This document shows positions 10,023-18,328 of a stretch of 64,000 bases of DNA, piece after piece. The position numbers were made by a program, and so were the translations under genes. Below the pieces are notes generated by a model, which worked only from the letters and a program-made list of their open reading frames with translations, was not told the DNA's origin and searched no databases. Within the stretch, counting starts at the first letter, position 1. Every line of letters begins with the position of its first letter. Origin of the DNA: Acidovorax sp. 107 (GTDB taxonomy: Bacteria; Pseudomonadota; Gammaproteobacteria; Burkholderiales; Burkholderiaceae_C); contig NZ_QBTZ01000001.1 in NCBI RefSeq assembly GCF_003058055.1, forward strand, positions 2,482,501 through 2,546,500, given 5' to 3'.

Positions 10023-10949
10023 TCAGGCAGCAGCCTTGGCAGCAGCCACTTGGGCAGCCACTTCAGCAGCAAAGTCGTCCACCTTCTTCTCAATGCCTTC
10101 GCCCACCACGTACAGGGTGAAGCCCTTCACGTTGGTGTTGGCAGCCTTGAGCATCTGGGCCACGGTTTGCTTGCCGTCGGCAGCCTTCACGAAGACCTGG
10201 TCGGCCAGCGAGACTTCCTTGAGGTACTTCTGCACAGCGCCGTCGATGCGCTTGGCCGTGATTTCGGCGCTTTGTGCGGGCTTGCCAGCGGCCACGAGTT
10301 CCTTGTTGGCTTCGTCGGCCTTGCCTTCGGCGACCGAACGCTCCTTGGCGATCAGTTCGGCAGGCACGTCAGCGCTGGTCAGGGCCACAGGCTTCATGGC
10401 GGCCACGTGCATGGCAACGTCCTTGGCGGCGGTAGCATCACCGTCGAACTCGACGACCACACCGATGCGCGAACCGTGCAGGTAAGCAGCCAGGTTCGAG
10501 CCGCTGAAGCGCTTGAAGCGGCGGAACGACATGTTCTCACCGATCTTGCCGATCAGGCCCTTGCGCACGTCTTCCAGCGTGGGGCCGAAGCTGTCTTGCT
10601 CGTAGGGCAGCGCACCCAGAGCTTCTACCGTGGCGGGGTTGTGCAGAGCCACCAGCTTGGCAGCCGCGTTGGCCATGGCGATGAAGCTGTCGTTCTTGGA
10701 GACGAAGTCGGTTTCGCTGTTGACTTCGACCAGAGCACCGGTAGTGCCGTCGATGTAGTTGGCGACCACGCCTTCAGCCGTGACGCGCGATGCGGCCTTG
10801 CCAGCCTTGGTGCCCAGCTTGACGCGCAGCAGCTCTTCCGCCTTGGCCATGTCGCCGTCGGCTTCGGTCAGCGCCTTCTTGCATTCCATCATGGGAGCGT
10901 CGGTCTTGCCACGCAGTTCGGCAACCATGCTTGCGGTAATTGCAGCCAT
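10023..10949 (-). CDS. tsf: Translation elongation factor Ts
   Basis: A 308-residue guanine-nucleotide exchange factor for EF-Tu. The N-terminal UBA-like domain carries the family signature [19 protein letters not shown]. The core includes [16 protein letters not shown], the second EF-Ts signature. The C-terminal part is Ala-rich ([12 protein letters not shown]). It follows rpsB with 106 bases between, and this gap contains a likely attenuating terminator described separately. Confidence 0.97.
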   Translation of the reverse strand: MAAITASMVAELRGKTDAPMMECKKALTEADGDMAKAEELLRVKLGTKAGKAASRVTAEGVVANYIDGTTGALVEVNSETDFVSKNDSFIAMANAAAKLVALHNPATVEALGALPYEQDSFGPTLEDVRKGLIGKIGENMSFRRFKRFSGSNLAAYLHGSRIGVVVEFDGDATAAKDVAMHVAAMKPVALTSADVPAELIAKERSVAEGKADEANKELVAAGKPAQSAEITAKRIDGAVQKYLKEVSLADQVFVKAADGKQTVAQMLKAANTNVKGFTLYVVGEGIEKKVDDFAAEVAAQVAAAKAAA

Positions 10950-10993
10950 CTTTGTTCCTTCAGTGTTCAGTTCAGTCAGTTCAGAGTCGGGCT

Positions 10994-11024
10994 AAAAAAA
11001 AGGGGGCTCACCAGGGGCCCCGCT
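10994..11024 (-). terminator. Probable partial intrinsic terminator between rpsB and tsf
   Basis: Read on the minus strand, a GC-rich hairpin (GGGGC ... GCCCC around CCCTGGTGA) is followed by eight Ts. It lies 32 bases after the rpsB stop and 45 bases before tsf. An attenuating terminator in this interval is known from E. coli; here it is inferred from the hairpin and T tract. Since tsf to lpxA has no other obvious promoter in the gap, partial read-through is expected. Confidence 0.7.
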
Positions 11025-11055
11025 TTTGTTCGCGACGGATCGCGCAGCCGGGCTA

Positions 11056-11808
11056 TCAGGCAGCGGCTTCTTGCACTTCCACGAATTCATCGGAGCTCTC
11101 TGCGGTAGCAGCCTTCACGACTTCGTTCACGGCGTTGGCGCGGCCTTCGATGATCGCGTCAGCGATGCCACGGGCGTACAGCGTCACGGCCTTGGCCGAG
11201 TCATCGTTACCGGGGATTACGTAGTCAATCCCTTCGGGCGAATGGTTGGTATCGACCACGCCGATCAGCGGGATGCCCAGCTTCTTGGCTTCGGCCACGG
11301 CGATCTTGTGGAAGCCCACGTCGATGATGAAGATGGCGTCGGGCAGAGCAGCCATGTCCTGGATGCCGCCGATGTCCTTTTCGAGCTTTTCGATTTCGCG
11401 GGAGAACGTCAGTTGCTCCTTCTTGCTCAGGCTTTCGAGGCCAGCTTCTTGCTGGGCCTTCATGTCCTTCAGGCGCTTGATCGAAGTCTTCACGGTCTTG
11501 AAGTTCGTCAGCATGCCGCCCAGCCAGCGCTGGTCCACGAAGGGCACGCCAGCGCGTTGCGCTTCGGTGGCCAGGATTTCACGGGCTTGGCGCTTCGTGC
11601 CGACCATCAGGATCGTGCCGCGGTTGGCAGCCAGTTGCTTGGCGAACTTTTGGGCTTCCTGGAACAGTGGCAGCGACTTTTCCAGGTTGATGATGTGAAT
11701 CTTGTTGCGATGGCCGAAGATGTAGGGGGCCATCTTGGGGTTCCAGAAGCGGGTTTGGTGACCGAAGTGGACACCGGCTTCCAGCATTTCGCGCATGGTA
11801 ACGGACAT
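11056..11808 (-). CDS. rpsB: 30S ribosomal protein S2
   Basis: A 250-residue small-subunit ribosomal protein. It begins [20 protein letters not shown], with the S2 signature, and continues with [20 protein letters not shown] and [19 protein letters not shown]. The frame stays open upstream to 12372 across the divergent amidase gene, but the ATG at 11808 matches the S2 family start exactly. It is the first gene of the translation and envelope cluster. Confidence 0.98.
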   Translation of the reverse strand: MSVTMREMLEAGVHFGHQTRFWNPKMAPYIFGHRNKIHIINLEKSLPLFQEAQKFAKQLAANRGTILMVGTKRQAREILATEAQRAGVPFVDQRWLGGMLTNFKTVKTSIKRLKDMKAQQEAGLESLSKKEQLTFSREIEKLEKDIGGIQDMAALPDAIFIIDVGFHKIAVAEAKKLGIPLIGVVDTNHSPEGIDYVIPGNDDSAKAVTLYARGIADAIIEGRANAVNEVVKAATAESSDEFVEVQEAAA

Positions 11809-11990
11809 AAAAATACTCCAAAGGTTAGGTCTAAAATCAGCCCCAATATTTGCAGTGCCGTGATCCTCACGAACACCGCAACACCTTGACAGGGCTGCTT
11901 TGCGATTGGTCTTGCCGCAGCGGCCACGCGGGTTGTGCAAACTTTGCACCACTGCGCTACTGCTCCCAGCAAAACCCAAAGATTCTAGCA
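11809..11990 (-). promoter_or_regulatory. rpsB promoter (extended -10) and long 5' leader
   Basis: On the minus strand an extended -10 element TGCTAGAAT lies at 11990-11982, with a poor -35. It would give a leader of about 165 bases before rpsB. The leader contains GTGCAAA-GT-TTGCAC, a stable hairpin, and a GC-rich stretch. Long structured rpsB leaders are the known site of S2 autoregulation in E. coli; that this one works the same way is inferred. The -10 lies only nine bases from the divergent amidase start codon. Confidence 0.5.
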
Positions 11991-11995
11991 CACCC

Positions 11996-13351
11996 ATGCT
12001 TCCTGACCTGATCGCCACCCGTGAGCAACTGCGGGACGGCGCCACCACCGCGCCCGCCGAGCTGGAGCGCTGTATCGACGCCGCCCAGGCTGCCTCCAAC
12101 GCCCACAGCTTTGTCCGCACGCTGTTTGATGAAGCACGCACCACGGCGGTGCAGCCGGGTGTGGCCCAGCTGCCTCTTGCCGGACTGGCTGTGTCGGTGA
12201 AGGACTTGTTTGACATCGCCGGGCAACCAACCCCGGCGGGCTCCACCGCGCTGGCTGACGCTCCCTCAGCCGCCGAGGACTGCCCGGCCGTGGCCCGCCT
12301 GCGCGCAGCGGGTGCCAGCCTGATCGGCCGCACCAATATGGTGGAGTTCGCTTTCTCCGGCGTGGGCGTCAATCCCCACTACGGTACGCCCGCTGCCTGG
12401 GACGCCCGTTTCGGCGCCCTGCCCGGCGCGCCGCGTGTGCCCGGCGGGTCGTCGTCCGGCGCTGGGGTGTCGGTGGCCACCGGCGCGGCGTTCATCGGGC
12501 TGGGGTCGGACACCGGAGGGTCCATCCGCATTCCCGCAGCGCTCAATGGCATTGTGGGTTTCAAGAACACGGCCCGCCTGGTGCCTACGGCCGGCGCCGT
12601 GCCGCTGTCCACCACCCTGGACACTGCCTGCGCCATGACGCGCACCGTGCGCGACGCCATCGTGGCGCACGAGGTGCTGGCCGCCCGGCGCGTGACGCGC
12701 AGCCTGGCGCCGCTGTCGCAATACCGGCTGGCCGTGCCGTCCACCCTCTTCCTCGACGGACTGGACGCCACCGTGGCCCGCGCCTTTGAACGCAGTGTGG
12801 AAGCATTGCGCCAGGCGGGCGCCCAGATCGACACCATTGCCCTGCCCGCCGTGCTGGAACAACCCGCCTACGGCTTTGCCGCCCCTGAAGCCTACGCATG
12901 GCACCGCGCGCTGCTGCAGCGCGCAGGCGGCCGCTACGACCCCCGGGTGCGCATGCGCATCGAAAAAGGCGCCACGCTGATGGCCTGGGAGTACATCGAC
13001 CTGCTGCAGGCGCGCCAGCAATGGATTGCGCGCATGCTCGCCGACATGGAGCCCTACGACGCCCTGCTCTCCCCCACCGTGCCCATCATGGCGCCGCTGC
13101 TGGCCGATGTTGCCCCCGCAGATGGCGCGGACAAGACCCAGGACGCAGCCCGCGACGCCGAGTTCTTCCGCGTGAACAACCTGCTGCTGCGCAACACCAG
13201 CGTGGTCAACCTGCTGGACGGCTGCGCGCTGTCCCTGCCCTGCCATGTGCAAGGGGAACTCCCGGTCGGGCTGATGGTCTGGCACGGGGCGCTCAGGGAT
13301 GACACGGTGCTCAACATCAGCCTGCAGATCGAGCAAACACTACAAAAATAA
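11996..13351 (+). CDS. Amidase signature family hydrolase
   Basis: A 451-residue protein of the amidase-signature family, which hydrolyses carboxamides with a Ser-cisSer-Lys triad. The Lys is in [11 protein letters not shown], and the Gly/Ser-rich signature is [19 protein letters not shown] followed by [14 protein letters not shown]. It resembles GatA but is short, has no gatB or gatC neighbour, and is more likely a stand-alone amidase of unknown substrate. The start is the ATG of [11 protein letters not shown]; the frame is open from 11900 but that part overlaps the rpsB leader. There is no clear Shine-Dalgarno. Confidence 0.85.
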   Translation: MLPDLIATREQLRDGATTAPAELERCIDAAQAASNAHSFVRTLFDEARTTAVQPGVAQLPLAGLAVSVKDLFDIAGQPTPAGSTALADAPSAAEDCPAVARLRAAGASLIGRTNMVEFAFSGVGVNPHYGTPAAWDARFGALPGAPRVPGGSSSGAGVSVATGAAFIGLGSDTGGSIRIPAALNGIVGFKNTARLVPTAGAVPLSTTLDTACAMTRTVRDAIVAHEVLAARRVTRSLAPLSQYRLAVPSTLFLDGLDATVARAFERSVEALRQAGAQIDTIALPAVLEQPAYGFAAPEAYAWHRALLQRAGGRYDPRVRMRIEKGATLMAWEYIDLLQARQQWIARMLADMEPYDALLSPTVPIMAPLLADVAPADGADKTQDAARDAEFFRVNNLLLRNTSVVNLLDGCALSLPCHVQGELPVGLMVWHGALRDDTVLNISLQIEQTLQK

Positions 13352-13390
13352 TAGCTACCAGCGCATGATCCACTAGCGCTTGAAGCCAAA
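13349..13390 (+). repeat. Intergenic repeat family, copy 1
   Basis: Pattern ATAGCT, 14 bases, then CACTAGCGCT and TGAAGCC. The amidase stop codon forms its left edge. The central part contains AGCGC and GCGCT as an imperfect inverted repeat. The same fixed spacing is seen in the copies near 27.92, 39.39 and 58.09 kb. Confidence 0.75.
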
Positions 13391-13403
13391 AACACCCAAA
13401 TTC

Positions 13404-14636
13404 ATGAAGATTGCCATCGTGGGCGCCGGCATTGTCGGCGTCACCACCGCGTACGAATTGGCCGGCGACGGCCACGAAGTCATGGTGTTTGAACAACGCA
13501 GCGCGGCCGCCGAGGAGGCCAGCTTTGCCACCGCCGGGCTCCTAGCGCCCCACCTGCTCAGCCCCTGGGCGCTGCCGGGCTTCGGCCAGCCGCTGCGGCT
13601 GATGGGCGCACAGGCCACCCTGCGCGTGGCAGGCGGCCTGACCCGTGCCAACTGGGCCTGGCTGCGGCGCTGGCGCAGCATGGCGCGCAGCGATAGCGCC
13701 CCGGCCACCGCTGTCGAACGCCTGGCGCAGTACAGCCAGGCGCGCCTGCAAGCCATCGCCAGCCAGCACGAGCTGGACTTTGAAGCCAGCGACGGTCGCC
13801 TGGTGCTGCTGCGCACCGAAGAAGACCGCACCCGCCTGCAGCCCGCACTGCAAGTGCTGCGCGACAGCGGCGTGGCCCTGCGCGAGATCGACGCCGATGC
13901 GGCACGCCAGATCGAACCCGGCCTGTCGCCTGAGGCGCCGCTGGCGGGCGCCATCCACCTGCCCGATGCGCGCGCGGGCAACTGCCGCCTGTTCGCCCAG
14001 CTGCTGCGCCAGGGCATCCAGGGAGCGGGCGTGCAGTTTGTGTTCAACACCCGGGTGGAGCGCGTCGGCACCAGCCCCACGGGCGTGGCGCTGCAGGGAG
14101 AGGCCGACCTGCGCCGCTTTGATGCCGTGGTGATGTGCGCCGGCATGGCATCGGCCACGCTGCTGCCGGCACTGGGCCTGGGCCTGCCCATGGCGGCCGT
14201 GTATGGCTACTCCGTGAGCGCCCCACTACGCGAATCCACCCACGCTCCCCGCGCCAGCGTGGTGGATGCGGGCCAGCAAATCTCTATCACCCGCCTGGGC
14301 CAGCGCGTGCGCATTGCCGGTGGCGCTGAACTGGCCGGGGCCGATGCCGAGCACCACACCCCCACACTGCAGCGCCTGTACCGCACGCTCAACGACTGGT
14401 TCCCCGGCGGCGCCCAGCTGTCATCCAACCTGCAGATCTGGCGCGGCGCGCGCACCATGCTGCCCGACGGAGCCCCGGTGGTGGGCACCAGCGGCGTGCC
14501 AGGCCTGTGGCTCAACACCGGCCACGGCGCTGGCGGCTGGGCCCTGGCCTGCGGCAGTGCCCGGGCGCTGGCCGACCTGATCGCGCAACGCGAACCCGAG
14601 GTGTCGCTGGACGGGCTGGGCATGCGGCGGTTCTAA
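13404..14636 (+). CDS. FAD-dependent D-amino-acid dehydrogenase-like oxidoreductase (DadA family)
   Basis: A 410-residue flavoprotein of the DAO/DadA superfamily. The N-terminal dinucleotide-binding motif IAIVGAGIVGVTTAYELA is followed by an acidic residue binding ribose (MVFEQRSAAAEEASFATAGLL). The C-terminal FAD signature is GTSGVPGLWLNTGHGAGGWA. Such enzymes oxidise D-amino acids to keto acids and pass electrons to the respiratory chain; the substrate here is unknown. The ATG at 13404 is chosen over an in-frame TTG at 13380 that would place eight residues in front of the FAD strand. It lies downstream of the amidase, same strand. Confidence 0.88.
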   Translation: MKIAIVGAGIVGVTTAYELAGDGHEVMVFEQRSAAAEEASFATAGLLAPHLLSPWALPGFGQPLRLMGAQATLRVAGGLTRANWAWLRRWRSMARSDSAPATAVERLAQYSQARLQAIASQHELDFEASDGRLVLLRTEEDRTRLQPALQVLRDSGVALREIDADAARQIEPGLSPEAPLAGAIHLPDARAGNCRLFAQLLRQGIQGAGVQFVFNTRVERVGTSPTGVALQGEADLRRFDAVVMCAGMASATLLPALGLGLPMAAVYGYSVSAPLRESTHAPRASVVDAGQQISITRLGQRVRIAGGAELAGADAEHHTPTLQRLYRTLNDWFPGGAQLSSNLQIWRGARTMLPDGAPVVGTSGVPGLWLNTGHGAGGWALACGSARALADLIAQREPEVSLDGLGMRRF

Positions 14637-14733
14637 CCCCGCCCACGCTTCCCCCTTGGGGCCTGTTCAAAGCGGGAAGCGGCGGCGCACAATGGCAGGC
14701 GTCTGCCATTTGCAGCGCCCCTGCCCTCGCCCC

Positions 14734-16275
14734 ATGCACCGCATCACCCCCCACCAGCCTCACCCCCTGTTCAACACAGCGGCCACGCGCCGCTTGGAAA
14801 AAGCGGCCGCGGCCGCCCTGCCCCCACACACCCTCATGCAACGCGCTGGCTTGGCCGTGGCGCAACTCGCCCAGGCGTTGGCACCGCACGCACGCACCGT
14901 GTGGATTGCCTGCGGCCCTGGCAACAACGGGGGTGACGGGCTGGAGGCTGCCATGCACTTGCAACGCAGTGGCCGCAAAGTGGTAGTGACCTGGCTGGGC
15001 CAGCCCGATAAGGCCCCGGCCGACGCCAGAGCTTCCTGGCAGCGCGCACGGAATGCAGGCGTGGCCTGGGCAGACACCGCACCCGACGACCTGGATGCCA
15101 ACGACCTGTGCATCGATGCGCTTCTGGGCATTGGCGTCTCGTCGTCACCCCACAGCCCTGCACGCGCGCCCGATGCCCGACTCCAGGCCTGCCTGCAAGC
15201 CCTGCACCGCAGCTCGGCCCCCGTGCTGGCCGTGGACCTGCCCAGCGGGCTGGACGCGGACACCGGCCAGTTCGCTGCAGGCCTCGCGCCCGACACCCAA
15301 ACCCACCAGCCCTACCATCTGCACCACCACGCGCCCCCGCCACGCCACACGCTGAGCCTGCTCACCCTTAAGCCCGGCCTGTTCACCGCCGCCGGGCGGG
15401 ACACAGCAGGCCAAGTCTGGCTGGATGATCTGGGCGTAGAACCCGGGCATGAGCCGCCCAATGCCTGGCTCTCCGGCCCCGCCCTGCCCGCCCCCCGCGC
15501 CCATGCCAGCCACAAGGGCAGTTATGGCGATGTCGCCGTGGTGGGTGGCGAGGGTTTGGCAGCACGCGGTATGGGCATGGCGGGCGCCGCCTTGCTGGCC
15601 GCATCAGCCGCTCTGCACAGCGGTGCGGGCCGGGTGCTTGTGGCCCTGCTGGACGATGGGCACCTGCAACTGGACCTGCAGCAGCCCGAGCTGATGTTGC
15701 GCCACTTCGACGCACTGGCACTGGAACAGCTCACCGTCGTCTGCGGCTGTGGCGGTGGCCAGGCCATCGCTCGCGTGCTGCCCGATGTCATCACCCGCGC
15801 AGCCCGCCTGGTGCTGGATGCCGACGCGCTCAACACCATCGCCACCCAGGCCGCACTGCACGCGCTGGTGGTGGCGCGCGGCCAGCATGGACAACCCACG
15901 GTCATCACCCCCCACCCGCTGGAGGCTGCGCGCCTACTGGGCCTGAGCACCGCCGAGGTCCAGGCCGACCGGCTGGATGCAGCGCAACAACTTGCTGACC
16001 AATTCAACTGCGTGGCCGTGCTCAAGGGCTCGGGCACCGTGATCGCCGCACCCGACCGCGTCCCGGCCATCAACCCCACAGGCAATGCGCGGCTGGCCAC
16101 GGCGGGTACGGGCGATGTGCTGGCAGGCATGGTGGGCGCGCACCTGGCTGCTGGTGCCAGCGCATTGCGCGCCGCGAGCGAAGCGGTGTACCAGCACGGC
16201 CAGACGGCCGACGCGTGGCCCGCAGGGCAAGCCCTGACCGCGAGTGCACTGGCGCGGCGTGTGGCCGCGGGCTGA
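14734..16275 (+). CDS. nnr: Bifunctional NAD(P)HX epimerase / ADP-dependent NAD(P)HX dehydratase
   Basis: A 513-residue fusion protein that repairs hydrated NADH and NADPH. The YjeF_N epimerase domain (about residues 1-220) shows IACGPGNNGGDGLEAA and VLAVDLPSGLDADTG. The C-terminal ribokinase-like dehydratase (about 240-513) shows GSYGDVAVVGG, LVLDADALN, TPHPLEAARLLG and the nucleotide-site motif NARLATAGTGDVLAG. The start is the ATG of MHRITPHQPHPLF; an earlier ATG in the same frame adds a stretch with no family similarity. The gene converges on the AraC gene with three bases between stops. Confidence 0.93.
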   Translation: MHRITPHQPHPLFNTAATRRLEKAAAAALPPHTLMQRAGLAVAQLAQALAPHARTVWIACGPGNNGGDGLEAAMHLQRSGRKVVVTWLGQPDKAPADARASWQRARNAGVAWADTAPDDLDANDLCIDALLGIGVSSSPHSPARAPDARLQACLQALHRSSAPVLAVDLPSGLDADTGQFAAGLAPDTQTHQPYHLHHHAPPPRHTLSLLTLKPGLFTAAGRDTAGQVWLDDLGVEPGHEPPNAWLSGPALPAPRAHASHKGSYGDVAVVGGEGLAARGMGMAGAALLAASAALHSGAGRVLVALLDDGHLQLDLQQPELMLRHFDALALEQLTVVCGCGGGQAIARVLPDVITRAARLVLDADALNTIATQAALHALVVARGQHGQPTVITPHPLEAARLLGLSTAEVQADRLDAAQQLADQFNCVAVLKGSGTVIAAPDRVPAINPTGNARLATAGTGDVLAGMVGAHLAAGASALRAASEAVYQHGQTADAWPAGQALTASALARRVAAG

Positions 16276-16278
16276 ACC

Positions 16279-17019
16279 TTAGGCCAGCAAGGTCACTTGC
16301 TTGAGCGGCTTGAGCACACTCGACGGCGTCATGCCAAAGGTCTGCCGGAACATGCGGCTGAAGTGGGCCGAATCAGAAAACTCGCCGTGCAACGCCGCAT
16401 CGGTCAGGCGCGGGCTGACCACCAGCCCCGCCATCGCCAGCCGCACCTGAGACCAGACCCGATAGCTACGCAAGCTCACCCCCATCTCGGCGCGAAACAG
16501 GTGATTGAAACGCGACGCTGAAAGCTGGACGCCCGAGGCCAGGTCACCCCGTGCCAGCCGCCCCGCCTGCGGATGGCGCAGCGCATGCAGGCTGCGCGCC
16601 ACCCGTGGGTCCAGTGGCGCAACCTCGAGGTCCAGCGGGCAACGCAGCAAGCCAGGTAGATCAAAGTGGTGCAAATAGCCCTCCATGGCACTGCGCGACC
16701 CCACAGGGGCTGCAACATCCAGCACCACGCCACCCTCTTGCCCGAACAGCCCTCGCAGGCCGCGCGCCTCGGGTGAATCGGGCTCCAGGTACACCAGGGC
16801 GACTACTTCGCCACGGGGGTCGAAAAGGTGTTCCACCCCGGCATCGACCAACGCGCTGTGACAGGTCTCCACACGCCCTGGCCCCCAGTGCACCGCGAAC
16901 TGGCCGGAGAGCCCCATCAGCAGCGCCGGCGACGCGTGGCAGTGCCAGCCGGTGACCGGGATCTCTCCAACGTAGAGTGCCCGGTCAGCGCCCAGAGTCA
17001 ACGTGTTGCGTGCCGGCAT
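16279..17019 (-). CDS. AraC-family transcriptional regulator
   Basis: A 246-residue regulator. An N-terminal cupin-like sensing half (about 1-140) is followed by two helix-turn-helix motifs in the C-terminal 100 residues (LASGVQLSASRFNHLFRAEM and TDAALHGEFSDSAHFSRMF). It is divergent from the alpha/beta hydrolase gene with 124 bases between the two starts, which makes that hydrolase its likely target. The start is the ATG of MPARNTLTLG; a longer frame to 17190 would run into the hydrolase gene. Confidence 0.9.
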   Translation of the reverse strand: MPARNTLTLGADRALYVGEIPVTGWHCHASPALLMGLSGQFAVHWGPGRVETCHSALVDAGVEHLFDPRGEVVALVYLEPDSPEARGLRGLFGQEGGVVLDVAAPVGSRSAMEGYLHHFDLPGLLRCPLDLEVAPLDPRVARSLHALRHPQAGRLARGDLASGVQLSASRFNHLFRAEMGVSLRSYRVWSQVRLAMAGLVVSPRLTDAALHGEFSDSAHFSRMFRQTFGMTPSSVLKPLKQVTLLA

Positions 17020-17143
17020 AGCCCAAACCTGCAAGTTTTTTCTCCGCGATCTCCTTAGCCTTGCCTCTCTCGCCATGGGCCGCGCAGGTCTTGTAGCAAC
17101 GGTCCCCTGGCATGCACACCGCCACCTTCCTGGAGAACGCTTC

Positions 17144-18109
17144 TTGAAACGCACCGTTATTTCTGTCGCAACGGCATTGGTACTGGGCACGGCCAGCCTT
17201 TACTACGGGGCACCTTCGCTGTTCAAAGAGCCCCTGCTCAGCGCCAACCGGTATCTGTCGGGCATGGAAGAAAAAACCATCGACGCGGCGATGCACACCA
17301 TCCACTACCTTGACAACGGCACGCCACGAAACCCCGCGCCCGGCCAAGGTAGCGGGGCGCCCATCGTTCTGCTGCACGGCATTTTTGCGGAGAAGGACCA
17401 TTGGATGGATTTTGCGCGCCCGCTCACCGGCCAGTACCGGGTGATTGCCCCAGATATTCCGGGCTTTGGCGAGAGCACGCGGCGGGACGACCAGGCCTAC
17501 GACTACGCCGCTCACATCACGCGCCTGGCCGCGTTTCTGGACGCACTCGGCCTGGCACAAGTGCATCTGGCGGGCAACTCGATGGGCGGCACGATCGCGG
17601 CGCTCTTTGCCCTGCAGTACCCCGAGCGCGTGGCCAGCGTGGCCTTTATCGGCGCACCCCACGGCATCCGCTCGTCCCAGCCCAGCCCCATGGACCGCCT
17701 CATCGACACCGGGCAACGACCACTGGTGACCCACGATACCGCAGCTTTCGGCGCCATGATGGATCTGGTGTTTGAAAAGCGCCCCTACCTGCCCTACCCC
17801 ATCCTGCACGCGTCCGAGCAGGACGCGCTGCGCAACGCTGCGTTCAACACCCGCCTGTGGGACGCGCAGCTGAAAGACCGCGACCTGCTGGACCAGCACC
17901 TGGGCCGCCTGCAGCAACACCCCACCCTCGTCCTGTGGGGCGACAGTGACCGCGTGTTCGACCGATCGGGCCTGCAGACGGTGCAGCAGCGGTTGCCGCA
18001 GGCGCAGATCGCAGCGCTGCCGGGCATCGGCCACCTGCCCATGATGGAAGCCCCCACCGAAACGGCCCAACGGTATGCGCGCTTTCTAGACCAGGCGGGG
18101 TCCCCCTAG
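17144..18109 (+). CDS. Membrane-anchored or exported alpha/beta hydrolase
   Basis: A 321-residue hydrolase. After the start comes KRTVISVATALVLGTASLYYG, a signal peptide or membrane anchor. The alpha/beta fold shows the oxyanion motif VLLHGIF, nucleophile elbow AGNSMGGT, acid WGDSDRVFD and catalytic His in PGIGHLPMMEAP. The best start is a TTG at 17144 preceded by GGAG with good spacing; an in-frame ATG at 17075 would bury the hydrophobic segment. Substrate unknown (ester or lipid likely). It is divergent from the AraC regulator. Confidence 0.85.
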   Translation: MKRTVISVATALVLGTASLYYGAPSLFKEPLLSANRYLSGMEEKTIDAAMHTIHYLDNGTPRNPAPGQGSGAPIVLLHGIFAEKDHWMDFARPLTGQYRVIAPDIPGFGESTRRDDQAYDYAAHITRLAAFLDALGLAQVHLAGNSMGGTIAALFALQYPERVASVAFIGAPHGIRSSQPSPMDRLIDTGQRPLVTHDTAAFGAMMDLVFEKRPYLPYPILHASEQDALRNAAFNTRLWDAQLKDRDLLDQHLGRLQQHPTLVLWGDSDRVFDRSGLQTVQQRLPQAQIAALPGIGHLPMMEAPTETAQRYARFLDQAGSP

Positions 18110-18230
18110 AGCCTGTTCAAGGTCTTTTTGGTGACCGCATTGGAGTGCGCTGGAGATGAGTGGATGCTTTGAATGCACTGCATGGGCTCATGCCCACGCA
18201 AGCAGACGGGGCGTCAAGCACGCACATATC

Positions 18231-18284
18231 AATAAAAATAGCCGCTAGTGCATGTTATATATGCACTAACAGCTATCAAATAAG
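18231..18284 (-). repeat. Intergenic repeat family, copy with extended palindrome
   Basis: Read on the minus strand: ATAGCT, then AGTGCAT and ATGCACT as a perfect seven-base inverted repeat around ATATAAC, then AGCGGCTATTTTTATTG. It lies 45 bases beyond the rnr stop in the convergent hydrolase/rnr gap. The hairpin and T-rich end could serve as the rnr terminator. The rest of the gap (18110-18230) shows nothing recognisable. Confidence 0.65.
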
Positions 18285-18328
18285 GAGCGCATTGGGCGAC
18301 GGACTGCAAGCCCGCCAGCCCGGCACCG

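Noticed and set aside
11809..12372. Long N-terminal extension of ribosomal protein S2
   Set aside because: It overlaps the divergent amidase gene and the family start is clearly at MSVTMREML.
14661..18120. GCCTGTTCAA at 14661 and 18111, with a related tract at 7861
   Set aside because: Only ten bases are shared and there is no extended similarity; not enough to call a repeat.
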